Notes: generated from the sequence alone by a model not told the origin. DNA of 64,000 nucleotides from Roseovarius sp. THAF27 (GCF_009363655.1 NZ_CP045393.1:1860001-1924000), one strand, 5' to 3'. Numbered from the stretch's first letter, positions 30,494-38,812 are shown. Translations and numbers: made by a program.

Positions 30494-31045
30494 ATGCTGG
30501 AAATTGAACGCAAAGGCGGCAAGACCGCGCCGCGCTTCGACCGCATCAATGACGCCGCCCTGCTACGTGCTGGCGAACGCGCCATGGACAAGTATCTGGC
30601 AAGCGTCACCGACACCGTGGCCAAGCGCACCCGCAAGGGCAGCGACGGCGAAAGGCGGTTGCGCGATTACGACGTGACCAGCGCACCCGGTGCGGTGGAA
30701 GGCAAGGTAACACTCACGCCCGGGCTGGGCCTACAGGAGACCGGGGGGGTGATCCGCGCTCGGAATGTCACTTACATGACAATTCCCTTGAAGGCGGCCC
30801 GCAAGCCCGACGGCACACCGCGCAAGGTCCGGGCGAGGGAATGGCGGAATACGCGGGTGATCCGTTCTCCGCGCGGCGTGCTGTTGATCGTGCAGAAGCG
30901 TGGACGGCGCGACGTGCCCCTGTACGCCCTCAAGAAGCAGGTGAGGGTTCGCGCCCGGCTGGGCCTGCGCAAAGAGATGGGCAAGCAACAGGGCGTGTTC
31001 TGGAAAGAGGTCGGGAAGGAAATCAGCAGGTTAGTTGCCGGATAG
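30494..31045 (+). CDS. putative phage morphogenesis (neck) protein
   Basis: 183 residues, strongly basic (RGRRDVPLYALKKQVRVRAR near the C-terminus). It may belong to the DUF6441-like set found in head-tail joining clusters; the assignment is tentative. GGGGGCTGCC precedes the start and it follows the 158-residue gene after nine bases. A terminator-like hairpin comes straight after the stop. One copy of the GCACCSGGTGC motif lies in it. Confidence 0.4.
   Translation: MLEIERKGGKTAPRFDRINDAALLRAGERAMDKYLASVTDTVAKRTRKGSDGERRLRDYDVTSAPGAVEGKVTLTPGLGLQETGGVIRARNVTYMTIPLKAARKPDGTPRKVRAREWRNTRVIRSPRGVLLIVQKRGRRDVPLYALKKQVRVRARLGLRKEMGKQQGVFWKEVGKEISRLVAG
30683..30693. repeat. GCACCSGGTGC motif, copy 3
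   Basis: GCACCCGGTGC inside the neck-type gene; here the frame reads Ala-Pro-Gly-Ala, unlike the other copies. Confidence 0.6.
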
Positions 31046-31046
31046 T

Positions 31047-31070
31047 GTGGAGTTGCCACTCTCCACTTTT
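31047..31070 (+). terminator. weak rho-independent terminator
   Basis: GTGGAG (31047-31052) pairs with CTCCAC (31061-31066) over an eight-base loop, followed by four T. It begins one base after the stop of the preceding gene. Confidence 0.5.
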
Positions 31071-31605
31071 GGTGTTGCGGGTCGGTCCGCCCTGCTACTA
31101 AGCTATGGATGTGAGACCACGCTGTAACAGGGCGGACCTTGCCCCTGCCAGTGAAACTCGGGGGCCACTATATCTAGTGGTTCCCGAACCTCACAGCTAG
31201 ATCATCCCCCATTATAAAGGCTGAAGAAAAGGCTAAAATTACTCGCCGAGTGATCTTCTTAAAAGAAACCCTTGAAAATTCATATATTTCAATGACTTGC
31301 GGGTGGTGCAAAGTGTGCACCGCATGTGACACTTACTTGGATTAGTTTAGCAATGTTGCAAATCCCATTAGGTCCCACTGGGTGGCAATGAGTGCGTATC
31401 GGTCCCTAAGGGTAGCTTTGGATACTTCGGCAGTGCTCGGAAGCTCTAATAGCAAAATGAAGTAAACTCCGGCGAATCACTCTGACCTCTTGCGTCCTGA
31501 TGGTGGTAATATGATACCCCATTAAGGGAACCCTGTTGGCCCGCTCATGATCCAGACACCGGAGCGGGGATGACGGGAACTCTTTAATCTCTCGCGAGGG
31601 TGAGG
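31071..31605. other. long AT-richer non-coding region before the terminase gene
   Basis: Five hundred and thirty-five bases with no credible gene in a tightly packed element. It holds a perfect 11-bp inverted repeat GGTCCGCCCTG/CAGGGCGGACC at 31084-31094 and 31128-31138, and a hairpin at 31165-31180 (CCACTA/TAGTGG). The sequence turns AT-rich around 31200-31340. Phage packaging sites lie near terminase genes, so a cos/pac site is a candidate, with promoter elements for the head operon. Confidence 0.5.
31084..31138. repeat. perfect 11-bp inverted repeat
   Basis: GGTCCGCCCTG (31084-31094) and CAGGGCGGACC (31128-31138) are separated by 33 bases, in the non-coding region before the terminase gene. 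They could form a stem in RNA or be a protein site. Confidence 0.5.
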
Positions 31606-33165
31606 ATGAACGCAACGACCGCTATAGCGCACCCGGTGCGCATGGCCCCTAGGGTCAGGAAACGTGCCCCCATGGAGGTGCGTGTTGCCCGGTGGCTGGC
31701 TAAAACGTTCGTGATCCCGTCCGGTATCAGCCAAGGCCAGCCGTTTGAGTTGCAGCCCTTCCAGATGGAACTGCTGCGCGAGTTTTTCGCCAAGGACGGG
31801 CAATCCCCCAAATGGCGGGCCATTGCTTACAGCATCGCCCGGAAGCAGGGTAAGACCATGCTCATGGCCGCGCTGTTTCTGGCGCTCATGTGCCCTGACA
31901 GCCCGGCGCACCAGCCGAACTTTCGGGGCAGTATCGCGGCCCCGTCCGAACGCCATGCCTTGTTCGTGCCCAACGCCATGCGCGACCTTATGGAAGCCGC
32001 CGGGCGGGCGGAGGAATTGAAGCGCAGGGCGGACCCTAAGCCGGGCATCATCTACATCGGAAACGCCACGCTGTTGCTATCCACCGGCACACGTTCGCAG
32101 GGGCACGGTCAGGACTGTGACCTGATCTGCATAGACGAGTGTGGGCTTCTATCGCAGAACCAGACCGAAATGGTTGACGGTATGACAGACGCAATCGCTA
32201 CGCGTGACGGCCAAATCCTGTATGTTGGGACGCGAGGCGACGGCGCGTTTTTCAACGACATTCTGGACAACCCGGACCCGCGCACCTGCGTCATACTCTA
32301 CGCCGCCGACAAGGGCGACGACATGTCGGACCCCGCCGTGTGGCGGAAGGCGAACCCCGGCCTTGGGACCATCAAGCCTGTCCGTTTCATGAAGGATGCG
32401 CACGACAAGGCGGAGCAATCGGGCAGCATGACTGCCTTTGGCGCGTGGAACCTCAACATGCCTTTGACGCCCGGCAGGGAATTGCTGATCGACTACGAAA
32501 CACTTGCCAAGGCGTATCGTAAAGACGCTGAACCGATCCCCGGTGAGCCGGTGCATATCGGCATCGACCTTGGCGGGTCTGCCAGCATGACAGCGGCCAC
32601 GGTGGCCTACGAAACCTCTGGCATCATCAAGGTGCTGGGGGCGTTTCCCGGCGCGGCGTTGTCCCTTGAAGAACGCGGCAAGCGCGATCTGGTGGGGGAC
32701 CTATGGGCGAGGTGCGCCGCCGCCGGGGAACTCATTGAGACGAGCGGTTCCGTCTCCGATCTGGCGGAGTTTCTGCCGGAGTTGATTGAGCGCGTCGGCC
32801 CGCACCCGGTGCGTTCGGTGTCCTGCGACCGATACCGGCAGGCGGAGTTTGAAACGGCCCTCGCGCGGTCGCGCATTGCATGGCCAATCATCTATCGCGG
32901 CACCGGCCCCAAAGACGGCGACGCCGACATTCGCGCGACGCGCCGTCTTTTCATCGCCGGGGCGGTCACGCTCAAGCGTTCATTGCTTTTGGAGGGCAGT
33001 CTTGCGGAGGCGGACGTGAAGGTTTCGACCACCGGAGCGTGCCAGCTGCAACGTGCCCACCAGACGGCGCGGATAGACGTGGTTTCCAGTCTTGTACTGG
33101 CGTGCAGCGCGATGCTGCGGGCGCGGGATGCGGTCAAACCGGAATACACCGTGGAGGTGCTTTAG
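31606..33165 (+). CDS. phage terminase large subunit
   Basis: 519 residues. The ATPase half has a Walker A-like ARKQGKTML and Walker B CDLICIDECG with the catalytic Glu; the RNase H-like nuclease half shows GIDLGGSASM and, near the end, RIDVVSSLVLACSAM with acidic residues. It packages DNA into proheads and cuts it. I start at ATG 31606 after GAGGGTGAGG; GTG 31600 is also possible. No small terminase gene lies beside it, which is unusual. It leads the head gene cluster. Confidence 0.88.
   Translation: MNATTAIAHPVRMAPRVRKRAPMEVRVARWLAKTFVIPSGISQGQPFELQPFQMELLREFFAKDGQSPKWRAIAYSIARKQGKTMLMAALFLALMCPDSPAHQPNFRGSIAAPSERHALFVPNAMRDLMEAAGRAEELKRRADPKPGIIYIGNATLLLSTGTRSQGHGQDCDLICIDECGLLSQNQTEMVDGMTDAIATRDGQILYVGTRGDGAFFNDILDNPDPRTCVILYAADKGDDMSDPAVWRKANPGLGTIKPVRFMKDAHDKAEQSGSMTAFGAWNLNMPLTPGRELLIDYETLAKAYRKDAEPIPGEPVHIGIDLGGSASMTAATVAYETSGIIKVLGAFPGAALSLEERGKRDLVGDLWARCAAAGELIETSGSVSDLAEFLPELIERVGPHPVRSVSCDRYRQAEFETALARSRIAWPIIYRGTGPKDGDADIRATRRLFIAGAVTLKRSLLLEGSLAEADVKVSTTGACQLQRAHQTARIDVVSSLVLACSAMLRARDAVKPEYTVEVL
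31629..31639. repeat. GCACCSGGTGC motif, copy 4
   Basis: GCACCCGGTGC, within GCGCACCCGGTGCGC, in the terminase gene start region. Confidence 0.6.
32802..32812. repeat. GCACCSGGTGC motif, copy 5
   Basis: GCACCCGGTGC inside the terminase gene. Confidence 0.6.
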
Positions 33166-33167
33166 CC

Positions 33168-33527
33168 ATGGCCCGGACAAGTACCGCCCCTCTTAAGACT
33201 GCCCGCTGGGCCGCCGTCCGGGCGTTCGTGGCGCATCGGGCTTCGTTCCGTTGTGAGCATTGCAACGTCTTTCTGGGCATGGCTGGCGACGTGGACCACG
33301 TGGTGCCCCGGTCCGCAATCAACGCTTGCGGCATCGGGGTGTTTGACCCCTCCAACTGCCAGTACCTTTGCCAGTCCTGCCACAGCACCAAGACCAATGC
33401 GGAACGCAACGCGGGCCGCGAGAAGCGGGCGCGTGTGCCCCGCCGAACCGCCTTAAAGGGACGAGGTGCATTCCTCGACGCTGCGGGCATCACACCTCAA
33501 ATCGAGCAAGAGGAAACACCATGTTGA
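33168..33527 (+). CDS. HNH endonuclease
   Basis: 119 residues with the HNH fold: CEHCNVF, DVDHVVPRSAIN with the general-base His, and NCQYLCQSCHSTKTNAE with the zinc Cys pairs and last His. HNH proteins beside terminase are needed for cutting at cos in HK97-type phages and are also found in capsid-forming islands. It starts two bases after the terminase stop and overlaps the capsid gene by seven bases. Confidence 0.88.
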   Translation: MARTSTAPLKTARWAAVRAFVAHRASFRCEHCNVFLGMAGDVDHVVPRSAINACGIGVFDPSNCQYLCQSCHSTKTNAERNAGREKRARVPRRTALKGRGAFLDAAGITPQIEQEETPC

Positions 33528-34783
33528 AAAGCCAATCTATCCAACTCGAACAGTCCAAGCGTCGGGAACGCCTTGCCGAACTGTCCAACACCGAAGAACT
33601 GTCGGAAGAAGGCCGCTCCGAAATGCGTTCGTTGACCCAAGCGTATCAGGATGGGGAAGTCGAACTGCGCGCAGCGCTGGTTCTGGAAGAAGCCGAGCGC
33701 GAAAAAATCGCCGAACCCGACAAGCAACAGACAGACTTCGACCGCGAGTGTCGCAGCTTCGACCTGACCGCCGTTATCGGTTCGCTGGTGGACGGCAAGC
33801 CGTTGAGCGGGCGCGAGGCCGAGGTGAACGAGGAACTGGAAAGCCGCCACGGTGTTGGCCAGAAGGGCGTGCGCTTCCCGTGGGAAAGCCTGCTGGAAAC
33901 CCGCGCCGACGCCGTGACGGACAGCAGCGCGGGCACGTCTGGGGAACTGGCCAGCCGCCCGACCATGAACGCCTTGGAGCGGTTCTTTGAAACCTCTGCC
34001 GCTGGCCGGTTCGGCGTGAACGTCATGCAGGTGACGGGTGCTCCCAGCTTCCCGGAAATCACCGGCGGCGCTGGCCTGTCGTGGGTCGCGGAGGGCGAGG
34101 GTGCCGACGCGGACGCTATCAGCACCACGGCGAAGCAGCCTGCCATTCATACGGCGACGGGCCGCTACCTGCTTTCGCGGCAGGCAATCCGCCAAAACAG
34201 TGCCCTGCAATCCATCCTGCGCCGCGATTTGGCGGAGGTGCTGCGCGAGGGCATCGACCTTGCCATTTTCCAAGGCACCGGGGCGGATGAACAACCGGCA
34301 GGTTTTGAGACTGTCCTGACAGGCGGGCGCACGGCTGCTCTGGACGACGTGGCCAGCTTTTCGGACTTCCTGCTGCGGGCCACGGAAATTCAGGAAACCG
34401 CCAAGCTGAGCACCCCGTCGCAGGTGCGCATTGCCGGTGCGCCGATTGTCCACCAAACGCTGGCGGATACTCTGATCAGCGGCACTGCTGTGTCCGAACT
34501 GGACCGGCTGAAAGGGGCAGGCTTTGCCACTTTGTGGTCCAGCCAGGTATCTGCCCGTGGGGCACGCGATGAAACCGACAAGGGCGCGTCCACCGTCTAC
34601 TTCGGGGCCGGTTCCAACAATGCCTATGTGCCCACGTGGGGCAGCCCGGAATTGATCGTGGACCCGTATTCGGAGAGCAAGACGGGCAAGGTGGCGTTGA
34701 CGATGTTCGCCTTCCTCGACGTGCTCATTCAGCGCACGGCCACGCACTACTTCAAGCTGACCGGCGTGCAGGACCGCGCGTAA
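33521..34783 (+). CDS. HK97-family major capsid protein
   Basis: 420 residues. A charged helical delta/scaffold part (about 1-110, RRERLAELSNTEELSEEGRS) is followed by the HK97 fold: RPTMNALERFFETSAAGRFG, SWVAEGEGADADAIS, ATGRYLLSRQAIRQNSALQS, and the C-terminal IVDPYSESKTGKVALTMFAF. The prohead protease encoded next would remove the first part. It overlaps the HNH gene. Unusually, capsid comes before protease and portal. Confidence 0.88.
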   Translation: MLKSQSIQLEQSKRRERLAELSNTEELSEEGRSEMRSLTQAYQDGEVELRAALVLEEAEREKIAEPDKQQTDFDRECRSFDLTAVIGSLVDGKPLSGREAEVNEELESRHGVGQKGVRFPWESLLETRADAVTDSSAGTSGELASRPTMNALERFFETSAAGRFGVNVMQVTGAPSFPEITGGAGLSWVAEGEGADADAISTTAKQPAIHTATGRYLLSRQAIRQNSALQSILRRDLAEVLREGIDLAIFQGTGADEQPAGFETVLTGGRTAALDDVASFSDFLLRATEIQETAKLSTPSQVRIAGAPIVHQTLADTLISGTAVSELDRLKGAGFATLWSSQVSARGARDETDKGASTVYFGAGSNNAYVPTWGSPELIVDPYSESKTGKVALTMFAFLDVLIQRTATHYFKLTGVQDRA

Positions 34784-34785
34784 CC

Positions 34786-35373
34786 ATGGAAAATCGGGCA
34801 ACATGGGCGGCGGGGCTTGAACTCCGCCGCCAAGGGAAACGGCCCGTGATTGCGGGGCGTTTTAATTTCAATGAGTTAGCCACGCTGGCGGACCGTGGGC
34901 GGGTGAGAAAAGAGCGGATTGCGCCCGGTGCTTTCGACTTCACGTTGCGGAATGAGGACCGCGAAGTGAACCTTCTCTTTGGGCACTCTTTCGACATGCC
35001 TCTAGCGTCCCGCCGCAACGGGTCGCTGGTGCTGCGGGCAGACGATGAAGCTTTGACCTTTGACGCCACGATTGATCCTGCGTTGGAGGACGTGACGCAC
35101 ATCCGTGATGCGCTGGCGATGCTGGGGGCTGGGCTTGTAACCGGAATTTCGCCGGGCTTTCGGGTACCACCGAAAGAAGCAGTGCCGGATAACGAACGGC
35201 TGGACCCGGAACCCGGCAATCCAAAAGTTCTTATTAGGACCATTCTGGCACTGGTTCTTTACGAGTTATCGCTGGTCACGCGGCCTGCATACGAGGCCAG
35301 TCAGGCCGAACTGCGGGCACTGCAGCAAGCCGCGCACCCGGTGCGCAACAAGCCGGGGGTGTGGTTGCCATGA
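34786..35373 (+). CDS. HK97-family prohead protease
   Basis: 195 residues of the herpesvirus-like assemblin fold: VIAGRFNFNELATLADRGRVR, RIAPGAFD, then the catalytic His in LLFGHSFDMPL and Ser in TGISPGF. It processes the capsid protein during maturation. It starts two bases after the capsid stop and overlaps the following connector gene (ATGA). Confidence 0.85.
   Translation: MENRATWAAGLELRRQGKRPVIAGRFNFNELATLADRGRVRKERIAPGAFDFTLRNEDREVNLLFGHSFDMPLASRRNGSLVLRADDEALTFDATIDPALEDVTHIRDALAMLGAGLVTGISPGFRVPPKEAVPDNERLDPEPGNPKVLIRTILALVLYELSLVTRPAYEASQAELRALQQAAHPVRNKPGVWLP
35334..35344. repeat. GCACCSGGTGC motif, copy 6
   Basis: GCACCCGGTGC within GCGCACCCGGTGCGC at the end of the protease gene. 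Confidence 0.6.
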
Positions 35374-35723
35374 GTTACCCAGAGATTGACCATACCGAAA
35401 TCGCTCTGGAAGCAGGCGTGTCTGCCGAGCGCGCCGAGGCGGTGCTTGCGGCAAGCTGGAAGCTGGCAGAGGCTTTCACCGGGCAGGTGTACGATGATGC
35501 AACGCCGGGCGCTCACGTGCTGGAGGCGGTGCGTTGCCTCGCCTTGTACCAGTTGATCCACAGCCCGGCGCGGCGCGAGTTTCGCGTGATCCAAGCCGGG
35601 GACAGCATTTTGACGCGGCAAGCCTTGGGGCCGCTTTTCCAGCAGTCGGGCGCGGGCATTTTGCTGGCCGGTGACGTAATTTGGGGAGTGGGAACCGATG
35701 TGGCCCTTCAAGACGAAAACTAA
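35370..35723 (+). CDS. head-tail adaptor (gp6-like connector)
   Basis: 117 residues, all-helical at the start (DHTEIALEAGVSAERAEAVL, LEAVRCLALYQLIHSPA), as in HK97 gp6/SPP1 gp15 adaptor rings, which sit under the portal. The start at 35370 overlaps the protease stop. It overlaps the portal gene by 26 bases. The family call rests on position and pattern. Confidence 0.6.
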   Translation: MSYPEIDHTEIALEAGVSAERAEAVLAASWKLAEAFTGQVYDDATPGAHVLEAVRCLALYQLIHSPARREFRVIQAGDSILTRQALGPLFQQSGAGILLAGDVIWGVGTDVALQDEN

Positions 35724-36723
35724 GCCCGACATGGAACAGCGTGCGGCCTTTCCGGCGGTAACAGAAGCCTATCTGTCGCATAGACAGACCACCCTGCAAA
35801 GCGATGGCAGGGCGGCCCTGTCTGCGACCGTGGCCACGTGCGCGGGCTTCTGGTCGCGAGGCTTTGCCATGCTAGACCCCAGCCCCGATGCTGGGCCGCT
35901 GACGGCTGACGTGCTGGCCGCCATTGGCCTTGACCTGTGCTTGCGCGGGCAAAGCTGCTGGCACGTCAGGGTGGAGGGCAACAGCCTGACCCTGCACCGG
36001 GTCGCGTATTGGGACCACGTTGGACGGAACAGGTACCACCTTCACCTTGCCCGGCCTAACGAAACCGAAACGGTGAAGGCGCTGGCTGACGAGGTGCTGC
36101 TGCTGACGATCAACAGCGCCGCTGAAACCCCGTGGGTTGGCCGCAGTCCGCTGGTCATGGCCGGTGGTTCGCCGTCGCTGGTGGCGGAAATCGAGGCGGC
36201 TATCAGTCGGTCTACGGAATGGATGGGACGGGGCTTGCTTCCCTTTCCCGACAGTGTGCCGGAAGATCAATCTTCGGCGGCATTACGCGGTCTCAAAGCT
36301 GGCGGAACGCTGGCGGCGATCCGGTCCAAGGCGGATTTTGCGACCAACGTGGGGCAGCCCAACAGGCAAGACTGGTCACGCACGGAACTTGGCCCCGATC
36401 TTCGCAAGGCTGATATCAACCCCTTTACCGACGCGCTGCACCAACGCGTGCTTTCGGCGGCGGGGGTGCCCCCTGCGCTTGTCACTGGGCAGGGTAACGC
36501 CGGGGCCATGCGCGAGGCGTACCGGCTCTTTGTCTTGCAGACCCTTGAACCTATCGCACGCCAGCTTGCCAGCGAATTTGCCAAGGTTGGCGTCACGGGC
36601 ATGTCGTCTGCTTCGATGATGGCCAGCGACACGGCAGGCCGGGCGCGGTCTGTGGGGGCACTGGTCAAGGCGGGCGTGGACTTGGAGCGGGCCATGCGCT
36701 TGGTGGGCTGGTCCGATGACTGA
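35698..36723 (+). CDS. HK97-type portal protein
   Basis: 341 residues, somewhat short for the family. MWPFKTKTKP at the start, GLDLCLRGQSCWHVRVEGNS and LTINSAAETPWVGRSPLVMA in the body, and HQRVLSAAGVPPALVTGQGNAGAMREAYRLF, the typical portal segment near the wing/stem. It forms the dodecameric DNA-entry ring. It overlaps the adaptor before it and the closure protein after it (eight bases). Confidence 0.82.
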   Translation: MWPFKTKTKPDMEQRAAFPAVTEAYLSHRQTTLQSDGRAALSATVATCAGFWSRGFAMLDPSPDAGPLTADVLAAIGLDLCLRGQSCWHVRVEGNSLTLHRVAYWDHVGRNRYHLHLARPNETETVKALADEVLLLTINSAAETPWVGRSPLVMAGGSPSLVAEIEAAISRSTEWMGRGLLPFPDSVPEDQSSAALRGLKAGGTLAAIRSKADFATNVGQPNRQDWSRTELGPDLRKADINPFTDALHQRVLSAAGVPPALVTGQGNAGAMREAYRLFVLQTLEPIARQLASEFAKVGVTGMSSASMMASDTAGRARSVGALVKAGVDLERAMRLVGWSDD

Positions 36724-37102
36724 CCATATCCGCCAAGCGTTCATCCGGGCCGCCGAGCACAGCCCCTCTTACCATCTGTTCACGCTCTACACGCAGGCCA
36801 CTGACGCGACCCACGGGCGGCCCGTCGCGGGGCGCTTCGTGGCCGTGGAGGGGCAGGTGCACGGACGGGTTAAGTTCGCAGATACCGACCAACTCAATCG
36901 CACCCTTGGCGGTGAGGTTGGCGAGGGGCAGGTGACCTTGCTGACCGAGTGGGCGTTCACGCCTGCCGCGCTTCGCGACGAAACCGGGCAGTGGTACAGC
37001 GTGACCGGAGCGCTGGGGCAGGACAGTTTGGGCGTGGGCACGCGGCTGGCGGTCAAACGCTGGGCAGGCGATGCGCCCGTGGTGGAAGATGAAGTACCCT
37101 AA
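36716..37102 (+). CDS. putative head-closure (stopper) protein
   Basis: 128 residues; strand-rich (GQVHGRVKFADTDQLNRTLG, EGQVTLLTEWAFTPAALRDE). The position after the portal and the size match phage head-closure proteins of the gp16/FII type, but I cannot name a family. It overlaps the portal gene (eight bases) and the next regulator gene (14 bases). Confidence 0.5.
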   Translation: MTDHIRQAFIRAAEHSPSYHLFTLYTQATDATHGRPVAGRFVAVEGQVHGRVKFADTDQLNRTLGGEVGEGQVTLLTEWAFTPAALRDETGQWYSVTGALGQDSLGVGTRLAVKRWAGDAPVVEDEVP

Positions 37103-37451
37103 TCCCGCGCAGGAAATGCTTTTGGCGCTGGCCGAGGAGCACGGGATAGGTGAGCAAGTGGCCGGGCTTCTAGTAGGCAGGCGGCAGAGCCTACTTTGCA
37201 ACGTCCCGCTGTCCGCGCTTTTGACGGCCCGCCGGTCGCAAATTGGTATCAGTCGTTCCAGCATGGCGCGACGTGTCGGTATCGCTAAGTCCGTATTAGA
37301 CGATCTCGAAAAGGGCGCTCCCGGTGTCGGGAAAAATCCACGGCTGCCGACGCTGCGCAAGCTGGCGGTGGGGTACCAGCTTTCGTTGCCGCAAGTGCTT
37401 GTCGCGGCCATACACTCCATGGAGGCAGCGCACCGGGTGCGCAAAAACTAG
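37089..37451 (+). CDS. XRE-like helix-turn-helix regulator
   Basis: 120 residues. The central segment SQIGISRSSMARRVGIAKSVLDDLEKG (split here by a helix turn; SRSSMARRVGIAKSVLDDLE is the HTH part) and the following PRLPTLRKLAVGYQLSLPQV resemble Cro/CI-type regulators. I start at ATG 37089 after GGTGGAAG; ATG 37071 is in frame too. Translation would be coupled to the preceding gene. It may repress from the palindrome at 37465-37482. Confidence 0.65.
   Translation: MKYPNPAQEMLLALAEEHGIGEQVAGLLVGRRQSLLCNVPLSALLTARRSQIGISRSSMARRVGIAKSVLDDLEKGAPGVGKNPRLPTLRKLAVGYQLSLPQVLVAAIHSMEAAHRVRKN
37430..37440. repeat. GCACCSGGTGC motif, copy 7
   Basis: GCACCGGGTGC at the 3' end of the regulator gene, within GCGCACCGGGTGCGC. 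Confidence 0.6.
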
Positions 37452-37464
37452 CACCACATATAGG

Positions 37465-37482
37465 TTGTAAATTTATTTACAA
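37465..37482. promoter_or_regulatory. 18-bp perfect palindromic operator
   Basis: TTGTAAAT-TT-ATTTACAA, eight-base perfect arms with two central T. It lies between two HTH genes, 120 bases upstream of the second, in a AT-rich promoter-like gap. A dimeric repressor is the likely binder. Confidence 0.6.
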
Positions 37483-37601
37483 CACAACATGTGCTACACG
37501 ATAAGCCGGTTTGTAGTATAACCCGGACATGCGATGTTTAGCACTGATTACGTGCGCCTCTTATCCTACACTGCCCTCTCTCGCATTGCTTGGAGGCTGA
37601 T

Positions 37602-37958
37602 ATGGACGAGGAAAAAGCACTGGAATTTACGCAGGCATCGGCTGCGGTCATGGAACTGGTTTTCCGCAGCAAGGGGCGGTTCCGCAACTCTGAGATTGAG
37701 TGCCTGACGGTGGTGCACGATCACACGCTGGGCGAGTTGCGGTACTTCGCGCCCATCTCACGCACGGACTTTCTCAGGGAGACCGGGTTATCCCAGCCGT
37801 CTGTCACAACGGCTCTGGGCCGCCTGTTGGCTGCGGGCGTGGTGATCCGGTTCAGGACGGACGGCAGGGGAAAGCGGGTCAACGCGGGTCCGCCGCCGTT
37901 CGTCTACAAGATCGACTTGGCGGCGGTGCGTCGGCTGCTGCACAGGGACGCCGCATGA
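37602..37958 (+). CDS. winged-helix regulator (MarR-like)
   Basis: 118 residues. RTDFLRETGLSQPSVTTALG and RLLAAGVVIRFRTDGRGKR give a helix-turn-helix followed by a beta wing, as in MarR/ArsR-type or phage regulators. The start at 37602 has GGAGG five bases before. Its function in the element is unknown; it could control the following unknown gene. A GC-rich hairpin comes five bases after the stop. Confidence 0.6.
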   Translation: MDEEKALEFTQASAAVMELVFRSKGRFRNSEIECLTVVHDHTLGELRYFAPISRTDFLRETGLSQPSVTTALGRLLAAGVVIRFRTDGRGKRVNAGPPPFVYKIDLAAVRRLLHRDAA

Positions 37959-37962
37959 AAAA

Positions 37963-37987
37963 GGCCCGCTCGGGACATGAGCGGGCC
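37963..37987. terminator. GC-rich hairpin, possible bidirectional terminator
   Basis: GGCCCGCTC (37963-37971) pairs with GAGCGGGCC (37979-37987), seven-base loop. Five A precede it, which gives a T-run in minus-strand RNA; on the plus strand only two T follow, so read-through or attenuation is possible. Confidence 0.5.
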
Positions 37988-38031
37988 TTCACCAACAAAG
38001 AGGTCATTCCAGTTACAGCAAGGAAAATGAC

Positions 38032-38772
38032 GTGACGACACTATCCGAAAGCATAGGTCAGCGCAAGCCGAACATTCGCCGCCGAGTGAAGGAAACTCCG
38101 GCATTCCGCGCTGACGCGCAGGCGAAGTTTGACCATCTGTGTGACCTGATCCGCGAATTGTGCGCGGCGCAGCCCTACAGCTTCGAGGGGTACACGTGGG
38201 CACCGCCGCTGTCGCAGCAGGAATGGGCGGACAGGGTAGGGGTGCACCCCCGGACCCTGCGGCGCTACATCAAGACCGCCCCGGTGGTGGCGACGACGCG
38301 CGGCATGTCACGCGAAAAGGTGACGTTACTGCGGATAGGACAGCCCGCCACGGGGCAGAACCTGCGCAAGGTGGCCAACACGTTGTCGAAGCAGTGGCGC
38401 ACCCACATGGAGCGCGAAATGACGACGCACCGCGAGTACGGTCTGCTGTTCGGGCTAGCCGAGGTGTGGCCGGAGGGCTGGCAACCGCGCATCCTGACAC
38501 ACACGCTGGTGCGGTGGGGCGACTTCGTGGGGGCGGCCAAGCTGGAAATGACAGTGGCCAACGCCAGTCTGGACGAGGACGTGTTTTCGCCGGAGGCCAT
38601 GGCCGACCCGCTGCTGGCTACAGCACGCATGTTTCCGGGTGAGCAATTCGACGTGGGCCGCCGCCTGCGTCACCCCAACCTAGGTTTCCTGCGGAAATTC
38701 CATCACGTGGCGTTGGACGTATTCATGGCGCACCGGCAGGAAACCGGGCAAAAATGCCCGCCGTGGCAATAA
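38032..38772 (+). CDS. unknown satellite protein with HTH; possible replication initiator
   Basis: 246 residues from GTG 38032 (AAGGAAA upstream; the ATG four bases earlier runs into a stop). A helix-turn-helix is seen near residues 60-85: LSQQEWADRVGVHPRTLRRY. The rest (WPEGWQPRILTHTLVRWGDF, RLRHPNLGFLRKFHHVALDV) is not familiar. Its place at the element's end, next to AT-rich inverted repeats, fits a replication initiator, but this is only a positional guess. No primase/helicase gene exists in the element. Confidence 0.45.
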   Translation: MTTLSESIGQRKPNIRRRVKETPAFRADAQAKFDHLCDLIRELCAAQPYSFEGYTWAPPLSQQEWADRVGVHPRTLRRYIKTAPVVATTRGMSREKVTLLRIGQPATGQNLRKVANTLSKQWRTHMEREMTTHREYGLLFGLAEVWPEGWQPRILTHTLVRWGDFVGAAKLEMTVANASLDEDVFSPEAMADPLLATARMFPGEQFDVGRRLRHPNLGFLRKFHHVALDVFMAHRQETGQKCPPWQ

Positions 38773-38812
38773 CTGTCCGAATTGTCTTCTCTGTATATCT
38801 CAACCACGTTTG

